NCBI RefSeq assembly: GCF_001638985.1
Contig: NW_017265140.1
Location: forward strand, 1,724,304-1,788,303
Length of the DNA: 64,000 nt
Direction of reading: 5' to 3'
From: Phycomyces blakesleeanus NRRL 1555(-)
Lineage: Eukaryota; Mucoromycota; Mucoromycetes; Mucorales; Phycomycetaceae
Below are positions 12,921-25,317 of the stretch, piece after piece. Every line of letters starts with the position of its first letter. The stretch's first letter is position 1. Both the position numbers and the translations under genes were made by a program. The notes beneath the pieces were generated by a model. It saw nothing but the letters and a program-made list of their open reading frames with translations, searched no databases and was not told the DNA's origin.

Positions 12921-13275
12921 TTTGTAATAAAAAAACGATGGAGTAATAGTAAGAAAATGATAGGCAAAAACAATTTTATTTTATACTTTTCTTTAAATAC
13001 ATGCTTGTTTTATAAGAAATCAATTCTTTGTGAGTCCATTACATACAACTTGACAAAGTATCTAATAATTTGTATGCAATAGTACTCATGAACACATATG
13101 AGTAATAATGCATGGTATACAAAGAGTCATAAAAATTTCACAATTTTTATTGGCTCCTTTAATGAAGTATAATGACTAGTTCTGATCCAGTCGGGCTTAT
13201 AATTTTTTTGGGAAACAGTATAGCTATTTGGTCCTAATTTTTGGTGGTGACCTATATCTGGACCCTCAATATTGA

Positions 13276-13797
13276 GTGGAAGATACCTACTATATATCAT
13301 CACTAGAGCAAAAGCTTATTTGCTTGCAGTTTTATATGTATACCAGGCAATGTCGGTATATAATAAAAGATGATGATGTTGTGAAAGTAAATTGGGGAAA
13401 ATTGAATTCTCAGAAAAAATTGTACTACTCTTTGCAACTTGTGGAGTTAATTTTCAATAACTACAACTTCCCACTTTACGAATGTCAAGATCAATGGGCT
13501 GCTTCTCTTCTTTTACGGGAAGTAATTAAGGCTGAATGCCAAACAGAAAAAAGAAGAAAGGTTTGTATATAATTTGCAAAAGTCAAGTATCTTTATTAAT
13601 TTGATTTTAAATATCATAGGAGAGAGCGGCTGTGCTAGTTCAGGACAATAGGTACAAACAGACTCATTTCAATATATAATGTAATGAAATTGATAATTTC
13701 TCTGCTTCAAATAGTGCCAACAACATTATCTCTGAAGAGGAGTCAATTGTGGTCATAACACCACCAAGGAGACCAACACGCAGCAGACATACTTAGA
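13276..13797 (+). pseudogene. Unknown two-exon gene, probably broken
   Basis: An open frame at 13276-13560 ends at a GT donor (AAG|GTTTGT). A likely acceptor lies at 13619-13620, and the frame continues as ERAAVLVQDNRYKQTHFNI, a TAA, then CNEIDNFSASNSANN to a stop near 13797. The frame opens at GTG, so an upstream exon or a lost ATG is likely. The protein is rich in aromatic residues in exon 1 (NWGKLNSQKKLYYSLQLVEL) and ends in a basic/acidic tail. I do not recognise it. Confidence 0.3.
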
Positions 13798-15353
13798 AAA
13801 GTAAAAAAAAGCACGGGCCACAAGCCACATGATCATATTTGTGCACAGCAATAAAACATTTTACTCTGTTTCTTCTTTTTTTTGATCCCCATCATTGGTA
13901 GCATTAGTTAATTCTAAACACTGTATTTATTTTTCTTATGTTTTCCATCACCCACATTCCAGCCAAGCAAAAGCACACCAATAAAAGTTGAAATCTTGTA
14001 GGAATATTTTGAATTGTTCACTTTTGTAATAAATCATTCGATCTGGATCTAAAAGAAATAGAAATAAATTTAAACTAATGGAAGCAGACTCTAGATACGA
14101 CTTTGCAATTAACAATAAGAAAGAATTCAAGATGCATCATAGCTGAAAAAGGTATTCTATATATACATTTGAATAGGACTTGGTCATTTATCTTTTTTTT
14201 TGAATAATCAAAAATAGTTATGAGCAACCTCTATTCTGATACAGCAATAACCAGCCTTTAATTTGATGTGTAAACCCAGGTAAATATTCTTGTACAAAGA
14301 AAAAGAGCTGTTTTAAATGTACTAATAATTATATAGCTTTTCAATAGTATTTTTTTGAAGTTTATGTACTTTATTTACAATATCAATTGAAAGGTAACTA
14401 ACAGAATTGAACTTTTTATATTATATGTATACTAATATTATTATTATTTCGTTTAGTTTTGAGAATTTTCAAGTTGCTTTCCTGTGAACTATTGACTTTT
14501 TGGGGTGGTTTACTGTTTTTGATTGACCTAAGATAAATATATTGAAAAGGGTTTCTTTTTAAAGCTACAAATGCTAACTATTGGTATTATTACTCAATAG
14601 AAAAAACACTGATTTATAAGAAGCATGCTTTTATATTATGTTTGTTGAAGTTATGTAAGTTGTTAGTGCTATTATATTTCTTTATTTTTGCTATTGTTTC
14701 GTGGTATTGAGTATTAAACAATGTTATTGCATAGTTTAACTCAGCAATATTGCTCCATCCTATCCTGTAGAATAATTGTTCCGAATGTTATCTCGTCTCA
14801 TCTCATTGTCAAGGATATTGCATATATCCTAGCAACCTGTTTGCTGGATACAAAACAAAATAGAAAAACCCAAAAAAAAACACTGTATAAGCCTACCAAT
14901 AGTTTCTTACAAAAAGTGAAAATAAGCAATGCCACCAATGCTGCTATTTTAAATAAAAAAAACCTACTGTCTAAAATTATTTTTTTAATAAAAAAACTAC
15001 ATTGCTGTTTTTTTTTTTTATAAAAAACCACATCATAATTTCCTTTTTTGTAAAAAAAAACTACACCAAGGTATAGTAGATATTAACATTAAACTGGCAA
15101 ATGCTACACTGTTTTTTTAGCACAAAACCACATTAATTGGTTACGTTTCCACTAAGTTTTATGGTAGGAGAGCCACTAAGATCTGTTCCAAATCACTAAC
15201 CAAATTTGGTGTGGCAAAACTGCATTGATTGGTAACTAACATAGCTCATTTACCACTAATCTACCCTGCTTAAGTGTAGTGTGACTGGCCAACAAATTAA
15301 TAAAAAATTAGTAGGACTGCCACGCCAATTTCGTTCATAGTAGTTAAATAATA
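13798..15353. other. AT-rich intergenic stretch
   Basis: No supported gene. Open frames near 14721-15031 lie in A/T-run sequence on both strands and look like chance. Confidence 0.4.
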
Positions 15354-15490
15354 TTACTATTAAGAATAATCCCAATGATCGATATTTAGGGATTATAGAA
15401 GTGGTATGAGAATATGATATGTTAAGATAGTTATAATAGATAGATTTAGCTACGTAGATGTTGTGACTGTTAGAGCATCTGCTCCTAACA
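15354..15490 (-). repeat. About 137-bp dispersed repeat, LTR-end-like (copy 2)
   Basis: This matches 2125-2261 over its whole length and ends at the same base (…CTCCTAACA; minus strand TGTTAGGAGC). No coding remnant lies next to it, so if it is an LTR fragment it is solo or truncated. Confidence 0.5.
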
Positions 15491-15558
15491 ACTACACAAA
15501 CCATATTACTTATAAGATTATAACACTTAAAATAGATACTATAAACTTTATAATTGTA

Positions 15559-15675
15559 TTTTCTCTATCAATTTGTGACGTTATGTGACAATCAAACTGC
15601 ATCTACATAGCCCACCATCACGGCATTGTTTTAAGTATATGCACGTCACATGACGTCCCAAATTGATAGAGAAAA
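15559..15675. mobile_element. MITE-like 117-bp foldback element
   Basis: Arms of about 31 bp, TTTTCTCTATCAATTTG… at the left and its reverse complement at the right, differ at about 2 positions and flank a 55-bp middle. The size and long terminal inverted repeats suit a miniature element. No target duplication is convincing. Confidence 0.5.
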
Positions 15676-15999
15676 CAAACTTTAAAGTAATTAATAATAA
15701 TAATTTAAATATGTTATATTTCACTAAATATTTGTATTTCTTTTGTGCAAATTGAACTGATAATCTGCAGATTGCTTTATGACACTATAACACCATAGCA
15801 GATTTTTTGTGTAACAATTTTGTTATTCAGCCCGTGAGTTTATGTTACTATTTTGGGAATAGCTTTTTTATTGAAGTTTCAGGTCCGAAAGAATCACAAA
15901 ATTGATAAATGGGATTGCAAAAAAATATTGGCTGGTAAAATACGATTTTATTTATTTTTATGGGTTGAAAATATTGGGGGTAGATAATTTTAGGCTTCC

Positions 16000-16040
16000 C
16001 ATACCTACCCTGCAGTAGCTGCTACTGTAGGGTAGGTATG
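16000..16040. repeat. Near-perfect 41-bp palindrome
   Basis: CATACCTACCCTGCAGTAGC is followed at once by its reverse complement with one mismatch (G versus A). The GC content is much higher than the surroundings. It could form a cruciform or hairpin. Function unknown. Confidence 0.8.
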
Positions 16041-16597
16041 CTTGCACTAGCAGTTAGAAATATTTAATAGCTATTCTGAAAATGTTTCCAGAAACAAAAG
16101 CAAATAGAATTTTGAAAAACCCAATTGCATGTTTTGTGGTATTTCAGGTACGAAACAATAGAAAAATAAAATATTTGATAATAGAGATGTATAGAAATAC
16201 TTTGAGACTGTATATAAGTTGCCTTTATTCATAAATAAAAAGTGTCCCTTTTTATAAGAAAACACAATCTGCTCTTGTCATTACGTCTTAGTTTCTTAAG
16301 GCTTTCTTCCTTTACTATATTTGGTTATTAGAGTGTATTTACTGCTTAACTGGTGTCGGTGTAACAATTATGACATCAAGTCATAAATCGTACTTCTTTA
16401 GCTCTTAGCTATTCTTTTCTCTTTTATACTAGAGCTTTAGGACTTCCTACTAAATTAGCTCCATATCGATCTGACACAGTTTACCCGGCAGTATGATATA
16501 ATTATCTTAACAACCTTTAAGATATTATCTACAGTACTAACTGTAATAATTATTGGGCTGATTACTTAATCGTTTATATATATTTTATACTGACAAG

Positions 16598-18432
16598 ATG
16601 ATAGCTACTATGCTATCCCAATATGAATATGTTCTTATATGTGCTAAATCCAACATCCGAGTATCTGGATTACCACAAGTCCTTGCTGGAAGAGCCTCAT
16701 TTCTTAAAACAGCACGTACTAGACAAAACCGGAAAGCCAATCGATCCAAAGTTGTTTTACAAGGTGAGGATATTGCCTATTATACTCTTCACGGATGACA
16801 CCTCCAGAAACTGATCAAAGCAATATAACCCGTACGAAAGCTGGTCAATGAAGTTTGCTGCTCTCTCCTACAAAGAGAGGTCTTCAATTGAAAACATACA
16901 CTTTCTCTCTGCTGTTCCTAAGAAAAAGGGGGCAAGTGAAATGTCCTTGTTGCCTAAAATCATTGAAGATTTCAAAAGGCTCAAAAACGGACTGGTGATG
17001 TTCTCTGCCAAAGACAACAAAAACGTCTTAGTAGCATCACCACTCCTTTGGATTGAGGCAGATACTTCATGCCATTCTGAACTATGTGGTTTGTGCATGC
17101 CACAAGTCTGTACTCATGCTGCAAATGTTATGTCCATTTACAAAGATCCATGCCCAACCTCCAAAGCTCTTTGTATTATACTGGTAGACACACAGCAAGA
17201 ACAAAAGCACACTATCTTGCTGCTGCGTTTACCTCGGGACGTGGATCGACTATTTCAGATACTCCTTTGACTGGAAATGCTCTGACAGCAAGCAACCTAT
17301 GCTTCGCAAATAGGGCAACAGATGCATTGTTGGAACTACAGTCATTCAATCCATCGACAGATACTCCAGTTGAAGTTTTGCATAACATACTTCTTGGAGT
17401 TGCTAAGTATCTAGTCAATGATTTGGTAAAGGTTATACTAAAGAAAAATTCTAACCAAATGGCTAGATTGTCCAAAGCCCTCAAGGATTATGAAAACTCT
17501 CAAGGAATGTGAAGAAAGTTCACTCGAGAGTTACGACACTGTGGCTCATTCCTTGGGAGGGATTACAAAGCTCTTCTGCAAATTCTACCCACTATCTTAG
17601 TTACAGAATTTGCAAATAATAGTACACTCTCTCTCTCATAATTCCATCTTTTGTCCATCTTGGCCGTCTTTGCTCCTTGGTGTTTGTTAGAGCAGTAAGG
17701 TATAATTATAATATATACATCAACAAAGTTGAAAAGGCAGTTACAAGACTTATCCAAGAACTGCATCATTATGTCATTACCTGTGAAATTGAAGGACATA
17801 ATCCATATTCCTCAAAGCCCAAGGTTCACCTGCTCACACATCTGCCCAACGATCTACAAAGATTTGGAACTGCTCTACATTACAAGACCGAAAAAGGTGA
17901 GCAGTTTAACAAACACATTCGTGAACATCTAATGTATACCAATAGGTTAAACATCTCAAGAGATGTATGTCTCAAGCTCACCAAGCAATCTGCAATGAGA
18001 CACATCATTGATGATGATTCATGGGTGAGCAAAGACAAAATGAGAGAGAAGTATAGTAATTTCACAGCAGAATTTCTTAAAGAAAACTTTAACGACAATG
18101 TTAAGAATATTCTGTTTGGTGGATCAAGAGAATTTGCTGATAATAACGACACTGATGACATTACAACAAAAGCACTCTGTGACAATACCTTTGTGGTGTT
18201 CATGCTTAAGGAGAGTAGAGACCAACATGCTCATCCATTTATTGGAAAAGTCCCCTCTTTGAGAATAGAATACTATTGAGTTGAGAGTAGTCCCCACGCT
18301 CAAGTTAATAACTACCTCCTTGCACAAAGGGTTTCTAATGATGCATCTACTCTACTCAATCAGCTGAAAATTGTATGTAAGCTTGATATGCACACAGAAT
18401 TTAATAACAAGTTTGTCATCAATCTCAGTAAA
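16598..18432 (+). pseudogene. Transposon-derived protein, frameshifted remnant
   Basis: Collinear protein pieces appear in all three plus-strand frames. The main ones are 16623-16814 (YHKSLLEEPHFLKQHVLDKT, ILPIILFTDD), 16848-17098 (AALSYKERSSIENIHFLSAV), 17084-17512 (VEVLHNILLGVAKYLVNDL) and 17677-18279 (KPKVHLLTHLPNDLQRFG, EKGEQFNKHIREHLMYTNRL). Tnp2-associated and related fungal transposon proteins carry a similar block (THLPxDIxRFGPA … E.FN … NR..SRD). I therefore infer a dead transposase-like gene, with at least three frame changes and some stops. The exact superfamily is uncertain. Confidence 0.6.
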
Positions 18433-18771
18433 TTTGGCTCCTACTAGTTCTTTGTTTCCTTGTTTTCAAATCGACAATATTGATTTTTTTTGATCTTTAT
18501 TAATAAAAAAAAATTATGATTTTCACCAAGTCATTTTTTGGTTTTGCCAAAATATTGAGAGGGTCTATTTATAGATACTTGCCCTTTTAAAATTGCCATA
18601 TGTAGTTGACAAGTCTCATAAAATAGGTCAAATTTGATATCCCAATTAATCTGGGTTATATAGACCAATCAAAATGTATGTAAGTAAAATATTGAAAATT
18701 TGATATTGAAAATCTCCCATGCTGAAGCAAAGGGCGGAGTTTGAACTCGGAGCTTTAAAACACCATAAACC

Positions 18772-18779
18772 TTCAGAAA
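18772..18779. repeat. MULE target-site duplication, left copy
   Basis: TTCAGAAA lies immediately before the left inverted repeat and recurs exactly at 21291-21298 after the right one. Eight bp is within the usual range for Mutator-like elements. Confidence 0.9.
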
Positions 18780-21290
18780 GTATCTCCTTATTTTATCCTA
18801 CGGAGAGTTTGAATTAGTATTTAATTTAGTCCTATGGCTTTCTAACTTTAATGGCAGACAGTGGCTTTTGCATCCCACACATGGCATTTTTTTTTAACAA
18901 ATAATCACTTCCCTCTTTCTTAAAAACAAACTTCAATTATGTCTAACAACAATATAAACAACACTATTTATGATATTTCCACCATTCAACAAGTCTTGAT
19001 CAACTCGCCTTTGGAAGGAATCAAGATGCTTCCTTTGAATTCGACAATATTAGTAAAAGCTAGTGAATGGGAAAAGTGTCTGGAGCAAATCAATGTCTTA
19101 TGCTCAACAAAATGGAATAAAAAGCATAAATATTCTGGAAAAGGTTTAGTTTTTGGAGAGACTAAAAAATGCCACCGTGCTGGCCAATATATAACAAACC
19201 GCCAATTACGTCTTGCCCAGAAAGATACGAAGGCATGCTCTTGTACAGCTGCCTTAAAAATCATACAGCATCTCGACAACCCCAATGTTGTTACATTTTG
19301 CCAAACAAGGGCACATGTAAACCATGTTCCTGGAGACTGGGACGAAGTCAGAACTCTTCCTTTGCCTTCTGAAGCCATAAAGATTATTGAAGATCAGTTG
19401 AAAAGTGGCAGCAGCTGTAGAAGTACAAGAATTTCAGTTCTTAGACAGATTGATAGTTGGGGAGTTGGCGTTAGAAAGCCTAATTATGAAGAAATTTACA
19501 ACAGAATGAGAAAGGTTTGTCAATGAATATAACAGAGCTTTCGTATTAAATTAATATTTATATATCAAATAAATACTCGTATATAAAATAGATGACTACT
19601 TTGTTATATATGTTTGCTTCTGATGAAAATGCATCTATTTCCATCTGGTTAAATGTAAAGCTAGCAGAACAAAACTATTGCATTTTTGAAATCAATCTTT
19701 CTGTTTATAATGACGGTAAAAAACAATTTGCCTTTGGATTTCAATCACCAATGCAAGTTTCAATCATGAGAATCTCGCAATCTTTTTGTCTCGATGCCAC
19801 CCATTCCATTTCGTCCAGAAGCGACGAAGTATTATATACTTTGGTCACTCGCCATCCTCAAACAGGAAAGGGATTCCCTGTTGTATACATGGTGACAAAC
19901 AACCAGACAGCCATACCCATCAAACTTTGGCTTGACCACCTTCGCATCAAGAGCAGCTTTGTACCAATGAATATTACCATTGACTGTAGCATTATGGAGG
20001 TTAATGCAATCAAAGAAGCATTACCTCATGCTACAATTCACTACTGTGATTTTCATGTTCTTCGCGCTTGGCAGCACAACCTTGACAGCAAGATTAAACT
20101 TAATGCCTCTTATACATCAGAACAACTTGGGAATTATAAGACTGCACTGAAGAACTACCTGAGACACATTCTCATCGAGTCAAACGAAGACGTGTTCCTA
20201 AGAGCAATTGAAGATTTTAAACTGATGGTTCAGGATCAACCTCAGTTTTTGAAATATTTTGAGAAGAAATGGACCGAGAACGAAGAATTGTTGCGAAGAT
20301 GGGGGCGCCCATACATTAGCCAACAACATCAGAGATATGTGACAAACAACTATGTAGAATCATGGCACAATCAACTCAAGACAATCTACTTTGGTCGTGC
20401 ACGCATCAGAAGATTGGATCGACTAATTTTTATCTTGACAAATGATGTGGAGTTCTATTTTGAACAAGAGGTTGAGCGTATTCACTTCAACAATGGTAAG
20501 ATGGGTCCCATTGATAATGAGTTAGCAAGAAATTCTTTTGTTGCTTCAAAAATCCAAAATGACATGCTCCCTTCCATGATTCTCAACCCTTTGAGTGAGA
20601 CTGGTAACAGCATGGATGATTATAATGGTGAGTGGCAAATAAGATCTTTTGTAACAGAAGATAAGTGGTATACCATCAATATATCAAATGACTTGATACA
20701 AAGCTGCACCTGCCCAAACTTTCTGACCCGCCAGATCCCATGCAAGCATTCACATTTGTTGAAGCGTTACTGTGGGGCAAAATTCAGCTTCATCGAGCAA
20801 CGGGAGATAGCAGGAGTGGTATTGAACCGACAAGACGCTGTAAATGCAAACGAGAACGAAGTTGAGAAAGAAGTAGAGGAGGAATTAGAGAGTGGAGGTA
20901 CTGCTGAAGATAGAGGTGTATATGTCTTTGACGAAATTGCAGCTTATTCTGCAACGATGCATCACGGCTTTGAAGATCTTCAAACTTTGAAGACAATTCC
21001 TGGCTTAGATCAAACAAAGGCAGATCTTATAAAAAGAGCACTCGCAGATGCTGTGAGGTTGATGGATGAATATAGAAGTGAGAACCCTTCATATTTTAGA
21101 AACTTGAATACTCAGAGATAATAATAAAAATAATAAATATATATCATTAAAAGATAAAAGTACAAGAAAAAATATTTCTGATTGATATAAACAAATACAA
21201 TTCTAATTGAATTTACCAAAAGTAAAACCTGTCACTACCTCAACGGATTTTCAAAATTCAAACTCTCCGTAGGATAAAATAAGGAGATAC
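18780..21290 (+). mobile_element. Complete Mutator-like element (MULE)
   Basis: The 2511-bp element is bounded by perfect 36-bp terminal inverted repeats (18780-18815, beginning GTATCTCC and ending TTTGAATT; and 21255-21290) and a perfect 8-bp duplication TTCAGAAA. Its single two-exon gene is uninterrupted. Perfect repeats plus an intact gene suggest recent insertion and possible autonomy. It has landed just upstream of, or inside, the Harbinger-associated gene that resumes at 21299. Confidence 0.92.
18939..21121 (+). CDS. MULE transposase with SWIM zinc finger
   Basis: The CDS is 18939-19514 joined to 19592-21121 (intron AAG|GTTTGT…ATAG, 77 bp, phase 0), 701 residues. The transposase would bind the element's inverted repeats and carry out cut-and-paste transposition in the nucleus. 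The N-terminal half of exon 1 has a Cys/His-containing DNA-binding-like region (KKCHRAGQYITNRQLRL, ACSCTAALKIIQH). The MULE DDE core follows: first Asp about residue 260 in CLDATHSISSRS, second in ITIDCSIMEVNAIKEAL, the family CxxH in YCDFHVLRAW, and a candidate Glu in NNYVESWHNQL. A SWIM finger (CTCPNFLTRQIPCKH, CxC…CxH) lies near residue 562, followed by an acidic tail. No stops or frameshifts. The ATG was chosen because it follows the AT-rich leader after the inverted repeat and gives the full N-terminal domain. Confidence 0.92.
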
Positions 21291-21298
21291 TTCAGAAA

Positions 21299-22202
21299 TC
21301 CGCAACTGCTCTTGCTGGAAAGGTGGTGATTCTAGTCGGAAAACAAAAGAGGTTCTTTGCTTGGAAACCAGAGAAATTATAGTTAATAATGATATTACTA
21401 ATTGGAGTAATAGTGACATTTGCAGCAAGATTCAGTACTTGCACAATAAGTTTAAGGATGCTACCAACTTTCTAAATGGAACTGGGCAAGACATTCTGAA
21501 TGATATCAATGAGAGTGAAAAAACTCCAGAGGAAGCTGAAAAGACACTTGAAGATATACTTGTATGCTTAATTTATATATCAAAAAAGAGTGACTTCTAA
21601 TAAATAATAAATTTTCATTATTATTGTTAGAAAAAGTAAAGCAAAAATGCACTTATTACTATGATCTTAAGTATGTAATGCTTCACAGACCATCAGTTAA
21701 CTCACTATTTCCAATGACAAGTGGTGACCCAATTGATGTCTCTTAGGTGTAGGAAGAGACTTGCAGTCATGAAGAAGTTGAAGCTGAAGATGAAGCAGAA
21801 TTTGATGCAGAAGTTCAAGATGATGAACAATTAGATAAAACACTTCTAGTCTACCATCTGTCTACCACGTTTTCAGGCTCCTAAAAACCTTCCAAGCAGA
21901 TCAGAAAAACAATTAATGCAAGCATCTCAGAGACTATAGAAGAGTCTGTCAAGCTGAATCATATTCACGTTGAGCTGATGCAGAAAAAGTTTGAAGCTGA
22001 AGTCGAGGTTAATGAAAGACAGTTTTGCCACCAGGGGATTGTGTATGGAGACAGAATGATGATGAAGGAGAGGTGGCTGAACATTGAAGCAAAGCAGTTA
22101 GAGAATGATTGTAATCAAAGCAAGCTTCAATACATTGCTAAGTTGGAGAGTTTAGAACTTTCCAAACAGTATATATTGGGAAAGTTGGATATAAAACTTT
22201 AA
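21299..22202 (+). pseudogene. Harbinger-associated Myb/SANT-like protein, remnant
   Basis: Pieces at 21361-21600 (SDICSKIQYLHNKFKDATNF, NGTGQDILNDINESEKTPEE) and 21978-22202 (a charged helical tail, QKKFEAEVEVNERQFCHQG) read in the same direction. PIF/Harbinger elements usually carry a second gene with a Myb/SANT-like trihelix protein next to the transposase. The KIQYLHNKFKDA… helix and the divergent transposase at 22261-23581 fit that. The first part was cut off by the MULE insertion at 21290, and the pieces lack a clean joined frame, so I call it a remnant. Confidence 0.5.
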
Positions 22203-22260
22203 TAAAACATATTATATACTAGGCAATCAAGTTATATAAGAGTAAAAATACATTTGAGGT

Positions 22261-23581
22261 TTATTGCTTCAAGATAATATGCTTTATTTTTTCCCTCTTA
22301 TCTTTACCCAATTCTACTTGATATAAGTTTTCTCTATGCTCATTATTATTCTCATCTTTATCCTTACTATCATTCTTATCAGTATCATCAGTATCATCAT
22401 AGGAAAGTTTTTGAAAATTGCTATAACCACATTTTAATAAAAGGTTGTATAGGATACAGCAACATCTAATCCATATTCCAATCTTAGCCACATCATATTT
22501 GTTTTTTAACAAGATTTGTAAGCTTTTTAAGGATTGGAATCTCCCTTTCAGAATACTAATGCAATGTTCAATCTTGGCCTATGTATTGTCATGCTTATAG
22601 TTAAATTTCTTATTTTCTACTGATATCAATCCATTTTGTGGCTTCTTGTAGGCAGGTATAATGATATGACTTGGTGCATATGCTGAATTCCCCAACACGT
22701 ATTGATCCCCAGAAAAATATTGGCCAGGATTTCTTGTCATATGCGTATTTGCAAATATACAAGCATCATAAAAGCACTCTGGCCATACAGTATGACAATA
22801 TCTTATAATATTTTCAGCATCACATATAATGGTTGCTGAAATACAGTAACAAGACTTTCGACTGTAAAAGTTCTCTCCTTTCCAGGTTGGCTTATATTCT
22901 AGGTTAATCAAGATTCCATCTACAAAGCTCAGATAAGAAGGGAAGCGTGTTATTTCTTCAATTCTTCTACTAATATTGTGACAGTCTAACTAATCAGGTC
23001 AAACCACAGTGCTAGTCTCTAATAATATTATGGTGGTGAGAAATCTTTCTATATAGTGGTAAACTGATCCTTCTATGCAATGAGATATATATAACTATCA
23101 AAATATATATACTGCATATAATAGTTGAAAAACAGTAAAAGTTGTCATTGATACACATTGATTGTGTAGTGTGACCCACAGAAATATCATTTCTATATGT
23201 ACCTAGCTGCTCTAAGGCCAACATCATCTGAATTATTGGTTCTGTCTGATTCTTGTGTGGATCACTTTTGAAAACACAATGGTCTTTTATCATTCAAAGT
23301 ATTGTATGGAAGGAGTTTTTATTTATGTAGAATTCCTGTCTGAATCAGTTGTCATCTAATTAATATAGAAGCCAGTTTATTCTGCTTGGAGCTTATAGAA
23401 TATGGAGTCTTGGGAAAAGGTATCTGTTTTCAAGCACAATCTGATAAATTAAAAGTTTAAAGATGTTCTTAATAATATTTAATACAGATGTACTCAAAGA
23501 AAGCTTTCTTTCAATAAGCTTTTTGAAAATCTTCTCTTTCAGATCTCTGAGAATAATCTGTCTATCATTTAATGTAAGCAT
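22261..23581 (-). pseudogene. PIF/Harbinger transposase (DDE_Tnp_4), decayed
   Basis: Minus-strand pieces in order: 23393-23581 (N-terminal helices), 23012-23293 (DPHKNQTEPIIQMMLALEQL, GTYRNDISVGHTTQ), the region about 22990-22580 (RFPSYLSFVDGILINLEYKP; YSRKSCYCISATIICDAEN; WPECFYDACIFANTHM; GDQYVLGNSAYAPSHIIIP) and 22261-22512 (NKYDVAKIGIWIRCCCILYN). The DGI…, GxSAY and later K..RF.SL blocks are typical of the Harbinger DDE domain. A stop between the last two pieces (near 22579) and an extra low-complexity insert near 23012-23130 break the frame. The protein probably is not made. Confidence 0.68.
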
Positions 23582-24903
23582 TGTGAATAAGAGGTCAAGT
23601 TATTAAAAGAAAACATAGGGAAAAAACAGAGAAGATATGGAGAACATAATCAATTATGCTTAAATTTGTTTGTTAAAAAAATTAAATTCCATAATCTCTG
23701 AATCTCAATCTATAAACAACTAATGGTAATGACTAGTTGTTTATAGATTAAAAATATCTCACATTTAGTTTAATGATATTCAATCATTTAATAAATTAAA
23801 TTTAAACATCTAAAACTGCAGAAACATCCTATTATAAATAAAGGGAAATACTATTCAGTTAACAATTTTGGGAAAAATAAAGGGGAAAGGATTTTAATTT
23901 TCAGAAAATCAGTTTTTGAAAAAAGATGATTTTGTGAAAATGAAAGAAAGAAAGTAAAATTAGAATTAAAATTTTGAAGAAAAATTAAAAGGGGTTTTCA
24001 AAGAATGTCTGAACTTGGTAGATTATGATTTGTAAACTACGGCTAAGTACATTATCATACCATGTGTCAATTGACGCATGTGGTGCTTGTATTTGTGGTA
24101 AATGTTGACAAGTGATATTATCACGCTTTTCAAGGTTTGAATGGGTTTGTAGATATGAAATAACCTCTCTTTTCTACAAGAGAGAAAAAGACAAACTCAA
24201 AAGAGAATGTAGAATTAAAGATAATAAAATTAATAAGAGAAAAATAAGAGAAAAAAAACAGTACTATTAATCAATCTCAATAGACTTGACTTAATATACT
24301 TGGATAATCAAACAAATAAAATATCAACAGTATTAAATATTAAGAGAACTTGTTGTCAGAAAATAAGATGAAGAAAAATCCATGTTTATTAAATGTCAGT
24401 ATTGCGATATTTATAGCTTTGCAATTGACTTGTTGAATAATTAAATAAATAAAATTATAAAAAAATATATAATAAAAGCTGTATAATCAACAATCTATTA
24501 AATATGATTTGTTCTTTACTATCATTAAGTACAAATAAAATAAAATAATAATTAAGTCATAATTATGAAGATAATTATGCTTATAAGAATATATAATAAA
24601 AATAATATTAAGTCCAAGTTGATTTGTTCAGTTAAATATAGTAAGAAAATACAATATGATGTGTGGTTGCCTGAAGTTATTGTTGACAGGATGATGTCTT
24701 TTCGTTGTATTTATTGGTGTTTTTCTCTACAAATAGGAAACTTGCTTTCTATTCAGCCTTGGCCGCCATCAAAAAATCAAAAAAATAATAATAGAATATA
24801 ATTTTCTAGAATTATAAAGAATTCTGCAACGTCACCGCACCGCCGGACAGCCAAAATTGTTTACCGCAAAATCATTTTTATTACCCCGTGTTACAATATA
24901 AGT
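23582..24903. other. AT-rich stretch without gene
   Basis: The sequence is very AT-rich, with poly-A runs and short direct repeats. The only structured item is the inverted repeat at 23707-23749. Confidence 0.5.
23707..23749. repeat. Perfect 16-bp inverted repeat
   Basis: AATCTATAAACAACTA and its exact reverse complement are separated by 11 bp. It may be a remnant terminal structure of a small element or a hairpin. No function assigned. Confidence 0.8.
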
Positions 24904-24986
24904 GGAGAGATGGCCGAGTTGGTCTAAGGCGTCACGTTAAGGCCGTGATCTCTTCGGAGGCGTGGGTTCGAATCCCACTCTCTTCA
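24904..24986 (+). tRNA. tRNA-Leu (AAG anticodon)
   Basis: A complete cloverleaf is visible. Acceptor GGAGAGA pairs with TCTCTTC (one G-T), the anticodon stem TCACG/CGTGA encloses loop TTAAGGC with anticodon AAG, a long class-II variable arm (TCTC-TTCG-GAGG) is present, and T arm GTGGG-TTCGAAT-CCCAC is followed by discriminator A. The long variable arm and the AAG anticodon fit leucine (CUU codons). A TTTT Pol III terminator follows at 24987-24990. The gypsy LTR starts 20 bp past the 3' end. Confidence 0.95.
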
Positions 24987-25006
24987 TTTTGTGTCGTGCC
25001 CAAATT

Positions 25007-25317
25007 TGTCGTTCCCGATCTGGGTTGGTCTTCCTTTTACTATAACAAAGTCAAAAGGTCAAACCCACTGGGGATCAAGGAGTATACGTAAAATCAAAGA
25101 GAGGATAAAAGATACTTTTTATTGATATGAATTGAATTGTCTTATATAGTTTTCTAAACTAATACTGCGCATTATCCGCAGTAGTTATTATTTATATTTA
25201 ATTAAGGAAATAGTCATTATACTGCGGTTAATGCTCAGAAAGATATTACTGCGCATAAAGAAGTACTGCGGTTAACTATCTTCAGATTTTACGGATTCAT
25301 CAAAATAATGTCCGACA
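25007..25317 (-). repeat. 3' LTR of the Ty3/gypsy element
   Basis: 311 bp. On the minus strand it runs TGTCGGACATT…GGGAACGACA. It matches 38048-38358 with few differences. The pol stop codon lies inside it (25272). Confidence 0.95.

Noticed and set aside
18721..18760. tRNA-like GAGTTTGAACTC sequence
   Set aside because: It resembles a T arm, but the stem does not pair properly and no anticodon or acceptor stem is found.
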